The position numbers were made by a program, and so were the translations under genes. The notes below the pieces were generated by a model. That model was not told the origin of the DNA. It searched no databases and saw only the letters and a list, made by a program, of their open reading frames with translations. A DNA stretch of 64,000 nucleotides from Saccharina japonica (lineage: Eukaryota; Sar; Phaeophyceae; Laminariales; Laminariaceae), in the NCBI GenBank assembly GCA_008828725.1, contig MEHQ01002043.1, forward strand, positions 438,875-502,874. The letters run 5' to 3'. Below, one piece after another: positions 58,236 to 64,000 of this stretch. Numbering within the stretch: position 1 is the stretch's first letter; every line of letters begins with the position of its first letter.

Positions 58236-58326
58236 TGTACGAGTAGGGTAACAGGTAGCACAGGTGCTTATGAGCACAAGGGTCAGGGGTTCGAGACCCG
58301 TGTACGTCTCACATCTTCTTTTTTTT
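58236..58326 (+). tRNA. tRNA-like sequence with Pol III terminator, probable SINE head or pseudogene
   Basis: An A-box-like TAGGGTAACAGGTAGC, a B-box-like GGGGTTCGAGACCC at proper spacing, and a run of eight T about 20 bases downstream form a minimal Pol III unit. The acceptor stem does not pair, so a functional tRNA is unlikely. Confidence 0.45.
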
Positions 58327-58799
58327 ATGTGAGAGTACAACGAATTATACAGATAAAATTTTGAGAATATGTTGGATAACAACGTAGTAGACGAATAAAA
58401 TTATGAGAATTTGATGAAAAGTGCCGACGGAAAAGTGCAGACAGATTCAACTGTTTAATCAAGTAAAAAAACGGTCGACGCTTTCTCGCAAGGGGTCCCT
58501 ATCACGAGAGACTTGGTCAAAATTAGAAACTCGCATTCGCTCGTAATTAATATTGATAGGAACTACTGGTACACAGCATATATAAGCTCGCCAAGCAGAG
58601 GAGTGTGCACGATACGAATCACAAATTGACACCATCACAGCAGCAGTAGTTCACCCACCACACATGTTTTTGCAGGCGGGGGTTCAAACTCGAATACTTA
58701 GATATCCTTGTTATAACAATGGAAGAGTCGATATAAAATATGTATCATGTCAAGTGATGAACAAATACTTTTTGGTTCTCCACGCTGCACATGCATTGT

Positions 58800-59290
58800 A
58801 GTACTTCACCACCCTGGACAATAGACACATCAACAGCCTTTTATGTCGACAATATATTGTTGAAGGTCTCTATCGATAGACATTTGCCGTCGACAATAGA
58901 CTGTGGAAGGTGTCTATCAATAGATATTGCCGTCGACAATATACTGTGGAAGGTCTCTATCGATAAATATTGTTGTCGACAATAGATTGTTGAAGGTATC
59001 TATCGATAGACCTTGTCGTCGACAACATATTGTGGGAGGTGTCTATCGATAGATAGTGTTGTCGACAATAGATTGTTGAAGGTCTCTTCAGATAGCCATT
59101 GTCGACCTTTGGAGGGCGCCCATCGGTGAGGGCACCCATCGATGGGTATTGTCGGCACAACAACAGATGTCAACCGTGTCCATCAATGGCCATTGCCACC
59201 CACAATAGCACAAGAGAGTGTGCGGCATGTCTGTCGATGGCCATTGTCGGCCGCAATGGATTGTGCAAGCTAGCCATCGACAGGCATTAA
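58800..59290. repeat. CTATCGATAGACA minisatellite block, ~60-bp units
   Basis: Regular units follow the form GTCGACAATAGATTGTTGAAG then GTCTCTATCGATAGACATTG. Two palindromes per unit (CTATCGATAG and TTGTCGACAA) are the conserved parts. This is the most regular block of the CTATTG family. Confidence 0.88.
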
Positions 59291-59815
59291 CTGCTGTGTG
59301 CGGTGGTGGACTTCGTGCTTTGGGGGAAACGCAACGATAGGCATTGTTGAAACAATAGTTTCAGGTATAGACGGCGGTGTACTGTTGGGAGAGTGCTTCT
59401 GGAGTACCGCTTCCAAGGCATTCGTTGTTGAAGCAAGTGCGGGCTGCTGCCTAGCGTCCATGGCTTCCAGGCGGGAAGCATTACCGGCTACGTCTTACGT
59501 ATTCTCGACGTGTGAGGACAACGCGCACATCAAAGCAACGCGGGACATCAAATCCCTTTCAGATCAAGTGATATGCAAACGATACGGGTACTGCTACACG
59601 TTGCTTGTAGCCCCCTTGTCATCACCCCCCATGACTCTTTCAGATCTAGAGAAGATATCCAAACACTACGGGTATTTCTACGGGATGTTATCACCCCCTT
59701 GATACCACCCCCCTCTGCTGCCAGGGTGGGTGTACCAAGTGCACCAAATTTCACTCATGGTACTACTACTGTATCACCCCCCGACGAGATAACACCCCCA
59801 AGTGATCTTTGTGCG
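59291..59815. other. Unrecognised ORFs between minisatellite blocks
   Basis: A 134-residue plus frame (59298-59702) and minus frames overlap. A CAAACGATACGGGTACTGCT / CAAACACTACGGGTATTTCT pair shows an internal ~70-bp duplication. No function can be assigned. Confidence 0.3.
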
Positions 59816-60800
59816 TGGCCAAATATAGTCTATTGTGGGTGGCGATGGCAATTGATGGACACAGCAGTTCGGCATCTATTGTTGGCGGCAATAGAAAACG
59901 TCGGCGGTCGTCAACAATGAACATCGATACTCCACTCCACGACATACATTATGTTTAGGCAATAGTCTATCGAGGGAACACCCCCAACAATCAACTCTGG
60001 GTGGCCAAATAATATGTTGTGGGTGGCGATGTGTATTGATAGACACCATTGGGTATCTATTGTTGGCGGCATAAGCAAACGGCAACAATGACCACTTATA
60101 CACACCGCTCCACGATATGCAATAGGTTTAGACAATAGTCTGTTGTTGAAGTACACCGAATAGTCTATTGTGGGTGTCGATGGCTATTGATGGACACACC
60201 TATATGTTTACTGTTGGCGGCAACAGCTATCAGTAGACAACCGTTTTGGTCTATTGTTCAAACAATGTCTATCGCGGTTGCTTCCCCGGCATCTATTGTG
60301 CAGGACAACAGCCATCTATTGACAACCATGGCACTCCATTGTGACAAACAATGTCTATCGCGGTTGTTTCCCCGACATCTATTGTTCAGGACAATAGCCA
60401 TCTATTGGCAACCGTATCACTCCATTGTTACAGCAAAGGTGTATTGTGTTTATTGCCGAACATATATGGCTCCCTGACAATAGCTATCGATAGACAGCAT
60501 TGCCAGACTATTGCGGTTAACAAGGCCCATTGGTAAGCACTTTTCAGGGGCTACTATGTAGCGACAATGTTTTATTCCCTTTCTATAGTCCAGGGTGTAA
60601 GCACGTCATACATAATCAACCTCTTGACGCTGACCGCCCATTGCCCAAAATATCAAAATACATTGCTGCGGGCAATGTACATCGACAGACAGCGTTGCTT
60701 GTCTATTGTGGTTGACCATGGCCATTGACAAGCTCGTTTTCACGGTCGACAATGGCTATTAAAAACCACTTTTTTGGGGCCACTATCATCAACAGAATAG
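59816..60800. repeat. CTATTG minisatellite, degenerate block
   Basis: Strings such as AATAGTCTATTGTGGGTG, GGCGATGGCAATTGATGGAC, ATCTATTGTTGGCGGCAATA and TTGTTCAAACAATGTCTATC recur. The same strings occur at 53.5-54.6 kb outside the hAT unit. Confidence 0.75.
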
Positions 60801-61399
60801 TACCATTGACCACGCGGTTTCATTCACCAAACAACCCACATTGAACACAATTCACCGCCATGCTCACCGCCTTGTTGAGGCCTTCCACGTTAAAGTTCTT
60901 TGCATTTCTTGCTCTGCGATAACGATATACCAAGCACCCATTTACTGTACGTATTATTGCTCTGCGATCACGATATACCATGCACCCATTTACTGCAGCG
61001 GCACAATGTTGTTGTTGTTGTTGTTGTTCTGATCTCGAAAAATATAGTCCATGGCATGCACTCAGTACTGCCGTGTCGGGAGCCCCGCCGATGACGACAA
61101 GCCATCATACCGGGTCTCTAGTCGTAGGCGTAGGCGGATGGCACCGCAAGTGGGCGCGTATAGGCGTGTTACCGGTCTTTGTGGAAGCTCTCGGTTTTGT
61201 GAGCGTGTGAGGGCTCCGGCCGGCCATCGGATGTCCCAATGATGAACACTCATAATGAAGGGATAAACGGGTACGTAAAGGCGTATTTATAAGACAACTC
61301 TTTGTGGAAGCTCTCAGCTTGCTGAAGGGTATCGGAACCTGGTATTCACAGCAAAGCAGTACATCGTAGGAAGTGCAGAAAAAAAAGTAGAAATAGGCC

Positions 61400-61960
61400 G
61401 GCGATGGAGCCCATCGATAGACATTGTCCACCACAATAGATTGTAAACGGTGACCATCGAAAGCCATTTCCGGTCGCAATATATTAAGAAACGCGTCTAT
61501 CCATAGCCTTTGCCGGTTACGATTTATTAAGAAACGCATCCACAGATAGACATTGCCGGCGACCATAGATTTAGAAATGCTTCCACCGAAAGACATTGCC
61601 CACCACAATATATTGTAAACAGTGACCATCGATAGCCATTTTAGGACACAAATGATCCAGAAATATATATTTCGATATCCACTGCCGTCCGCAATAGATT
61701 GTGCAAGCTATCCAACGATAGCCTTTAGCTTTGTAGGCGACAATAGCTTTCAACCGAGGTACTTCAGCACACTCCTGCCTAAGCAGTAAGTTGGGGAGTT
61801 AACTTATGATAGACATTACCGTCAAAACAATAGAACCGAGGTACTTCAGCACACGCCTGCCTAAGCAGTACGTTGGGGAGTTAACTTATCGATGGACATT
61901 ACCGTCAAAACAATAGATCCGTCCATTGCACCATATTCCATTGCTATTGCAGGGGCCATT
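61400..61960. repeat. CTATTG minisatellite, third block, with an 84-bp duplication
   Basis: Units such as ATCGATAGACATTGTCCACC and ACAATAGATTGTAAACGGTG are spaced about 60 bases apart. At 61752-61918 the sequence ACCGAGGTACTTCAGCACAC ... CATTACCGTCAAAACAATAG is present twice in tandem. Confidence 0.8.
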
Positions 61961-62069
61961 ATCTATTGTCCAGGGTGTGTTTTAACTATACTGAAAATTC
62001 CTCATAACGATTCGATTATTTGGAGCTTCAGCAAAACAGCATTCTGTCAGTACAGACACACAGGCAACA

Positions 62070-62410
62070 CTCGTACAGCAGCACAGAGCAGCAGCAGCAG
62101 CGGCAGTAGCAAGCAGCAGCAGGCAGAGCAGAGCAGGACCTCTCCCCTTGCCCCCGTGTTCTTGTTTTCCTGTGATGCTCTGTCTTGCATTGTCCCAATC
62201 ACAATGTCAAGATTTGCTTGAAAGTGTACATGTTGCTGTCATTGCTGACAACGAACGTAGTAGTAGTAGGTGCCGTGCGCACGTCACGGCAGATGCTGAC
62301 GCAGAGCCAGCAGAAGAACAGCAGCAATAGTACCAGCAGCAGGCAGATAGAACAGCAAAGCAGAGCAGGACCTTTCCCCTTCCCCCCGTGTTATTTTCTT
62401 CTTGTGAGGG
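62070..62410 (+). repeat. CAG-rich duplicated block
   Basis: Two CAG-rich stretches (near 62070-62135 and 62295-62370) are each followed by GCAGAGCAGGACCT(C/T)TCCCC and CCCCCGTGTT. They represent a ~230-bp duplication with diverged interiors. No coding function is supported. Confidence 0.65.
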
Positions 62411-63582
62411 CGTGTCTTAACTTCACTTCGCGGGCATTGGAACGGAACCAACGTAATATTATTTGCCTGAAGAAGTGGAGCTGATTGGATATCGAGAAAA
62501 ACCAAGCGAACAGATTCCAAGCGTACCCACCCTGTCCGTAAAATTGTAAAGAGGAAGCGTATCTGTCAAAACAGTAATCCTTGTTCAGCAGGACCTAACG
62601 GCCCACTTGGAACGAGATTTACGGCAGTTGATCGGTGCTGGAAGCGATTGGTTGCGACATTTGCTGGGAGGCCCACGAGGGTATGGGGCAAAATGAGATG
62701 ACATGGGAGCATGCGATGGAGCACGTGCAGACGCCACAGGTCTCGCCTGGGGTAGGAGCCACGCGATACGGCCATGGCCTGTACAGGAGGTTCACGAGGG
62801 AAAAATTCGGGTGGCGAACGAGACTCTGTGGAGATAGATATCTAGCAAAATGCTGGACCGATGTTCACTGGAGCACCAGGATACCTCGTCGAGCCGCGGC
62901 GGCGATATCATAACTTCTAGATTTGTCCCGAGGGTGCCACTTGGGCGGCTAGCACTGCTTGGTCTGAGGCATGTCAGGCGCTCTATTTGCGTGTGAAGCT
63001 ATCCTCTGTACCAGGAGCACTCGCTGCCTGCGTGACGGTACCCCTATTCTAGAGTCCAGCTGCACAGTCCCGAGGCAAATTTCATGGGTTACTTTCTGTT
63101 GCGGCCTGTTCCAGGATCGGGGGTGCCTAAAAAGTCGATCGGACACAAACCGCAAAAGCAGCAAGGAATGGAACGAACGAACGCGAATAATCTCGTTCCG
63201 TTCCAGTCAGTCAAATCGGTCGAATCGAGTTAAGAGACGCCCTGATGCTCTGTCTTGCGTTGTCGTCCGGATATCAGTGTCGTTGTTGCTGACAAAGTAT
63301 ACGGACTAGTCGTGCTGCTGTCAGCCAAAAGCCAAAGGCTAAAAGCTATTTCCGCGAAAAGATTCCGGTACTCGAATCAATTGTTGATGGTTAGCGAGAG
63401 TCTATCGAAAGGCCCACATAGCGACCGTCCAGCCACTACGATACGAGATCCTATTATGTAATAGTTATTTCTATAATTAACAATCAACAACAATTAATCA
63501 CATCACGTGATCAAAATTAATCACCTTTGGTGAGAACAATCATAATCAACACGTGGCATGTATGAGTTGATGTACATCCCTG
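62411..63582. other. Right part of the hAT unit
   Basis: Open frames at 62566-62913 and 62949-63309 on both strands show no transposase motif. The last ~110 bases carry clustered TAATCA/TGATTA strings ending in the terminal repeat. Confidence 0.4.
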
Positions 63583-63590
63583 CTCCAAAA

Positions 63591-64000
63591 GCATCCAGCT
63601 TGGGCTACGTAGTCGTTAGCTTCTGGCCAGCCGTGCCTAAAAGACCGACCGCCTCGAGTAGTTGTTTCTATATTGGAGTGTTTGCGTTTTTTTTCTTCTT
63701 ACTTTTACTTCTCTAAAAATTCTCCCGAAGGGAGGATTTACGGTAATTTTTTTAAAAAACGGCAAGAAAGTACTTTAGAGAAGTAAGGATTTGCTCTCAG
63801 TTTCATTGGCCTACACACACCGAGCATTCTACCGACGCAGAACGCCATAACACAACACAACAACCGATGGGAGCACAGAGGCTTGAGAGGTGTAGCTAGA
63901 GTATGACACGGACGAGTGGTGTTGGATTTTGCTAGCGGGGAGCCGGCGGACTGCCGGCGGCCCGCTACGGTACGCTCTCGCCGGCTTGGTGTCGTGGAGG
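63591..64000. other. Right flank of the hAT unit
   Basis: A fold-back pair (CTTACTTTTACTTCTCTAAA at 63698 and TTTAGAGAAGTAAG at 63774-63787) encloses a small CTCCCGAAGGGAG hairpin and may be another MITE. The final 60 bases are GC-rich with GCCGGCGG palindromes. No gene was recognised. Confidence 0.4.

Larger units (their letters stand above)
54831..63582. mobile_element. Large hAT-type element (8.75 kb), apparently non-autonomous
   Basis: Left end TAGGGATGCACATCAAC, right end in reverse complement CAGGGATGTACATCAAC (15 of 17 match). The first-base T/C mismatch recalls the imperfect termini of maize Ac. An identical 8-bp direct repeat CTCCAAAA flanks the unit at 54823-54830 and 63583-63590, the duplication length of hAT elements. 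Subterminal TTGATTA/TAATCAA strings cluster inside both ends, as expected for transposase binding sites. No hAT transposase or dimerisation domain was recognised. The interior contains retroposon R, a SINE, a PIF-like MITE with a hairpin, and long CTATTG minisatellite blocks. Confidence 0.82.

Overview
The window is nuclear DNA of a repeat-rich eukaryote. Host genes are broken into short exons by GT-AG introns of a few hundred bases to about 4 kb, spacers are long, and SINEs, MITE-like elements, LTR fragments and minisatellites fill the rest. Phase-compatible exons can be joined by hand into four host genes: an LRR protein, a Sel1-repeat protein, an MFS transporter of the ZIF-like type, and a bacterial/organellar-type tyrosyl-tRNA synthetase. 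This content would fit a photosynthetic protist such as a stramenopile or haptophyte alga, but no marker in the window settles the lineage.

Layout. At 1.6-5.2 kb is a three-exon LRR gene (+). At 5.8-7.2 kb is a ~260-bp tandem array. At 7.8-12.4 kb is a Sel1-repeat gene (-), with its 5' end not found. At 12.6-18.1 kb is a cluster of four 171-173-bp LTRs in mixed orientation around a Gypsy-like gag and a pol cut off in the reverse transcriptase. At 18.1-24 kb are tandem repeats, a zinc-knuckle ORF interrupted by one in-frame TAG, and a Ty1/copia RNase H remnant. At 24.4-28.1 kb are terminal-inverted-repeat elements, one flanked by TA in Tc1/mariner/pogo style. At 30-32.2 kb is a minisatellite with a palindromic core. 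At 32.3-42.8 kb is the MFS gene (-) with SINEs and other repeats in its introns. At 43-48.9 kb are TIR elements, a minisatellite and a poly-C-tailed retroposon. At 49.1-51.5 kb are the last five exons of the tyrosyl-tRNA synthetase (-). From 54,831 to 63,582 runs an 8.75-kb unit with hAT-type termini and an identical 8-bp target duplication; other repeats are nested in it.

The host genes show no functional link to each other. The main interest is the mobile DNA: a tRNA-derived SINE family with six copies, MITEs of two PIF/Harbinger-like families flanked by TAA, a poly-C-tailed retroposon with a clear target duplication, a very large non-autonomous hAT, and an LTR element carrying an inverted extra LTR plus leader, as expected from self-integration or self-primed reverse transcription. 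All exon joins, terminal repeats and target duplications were read by eye; no alignment or database search was run.
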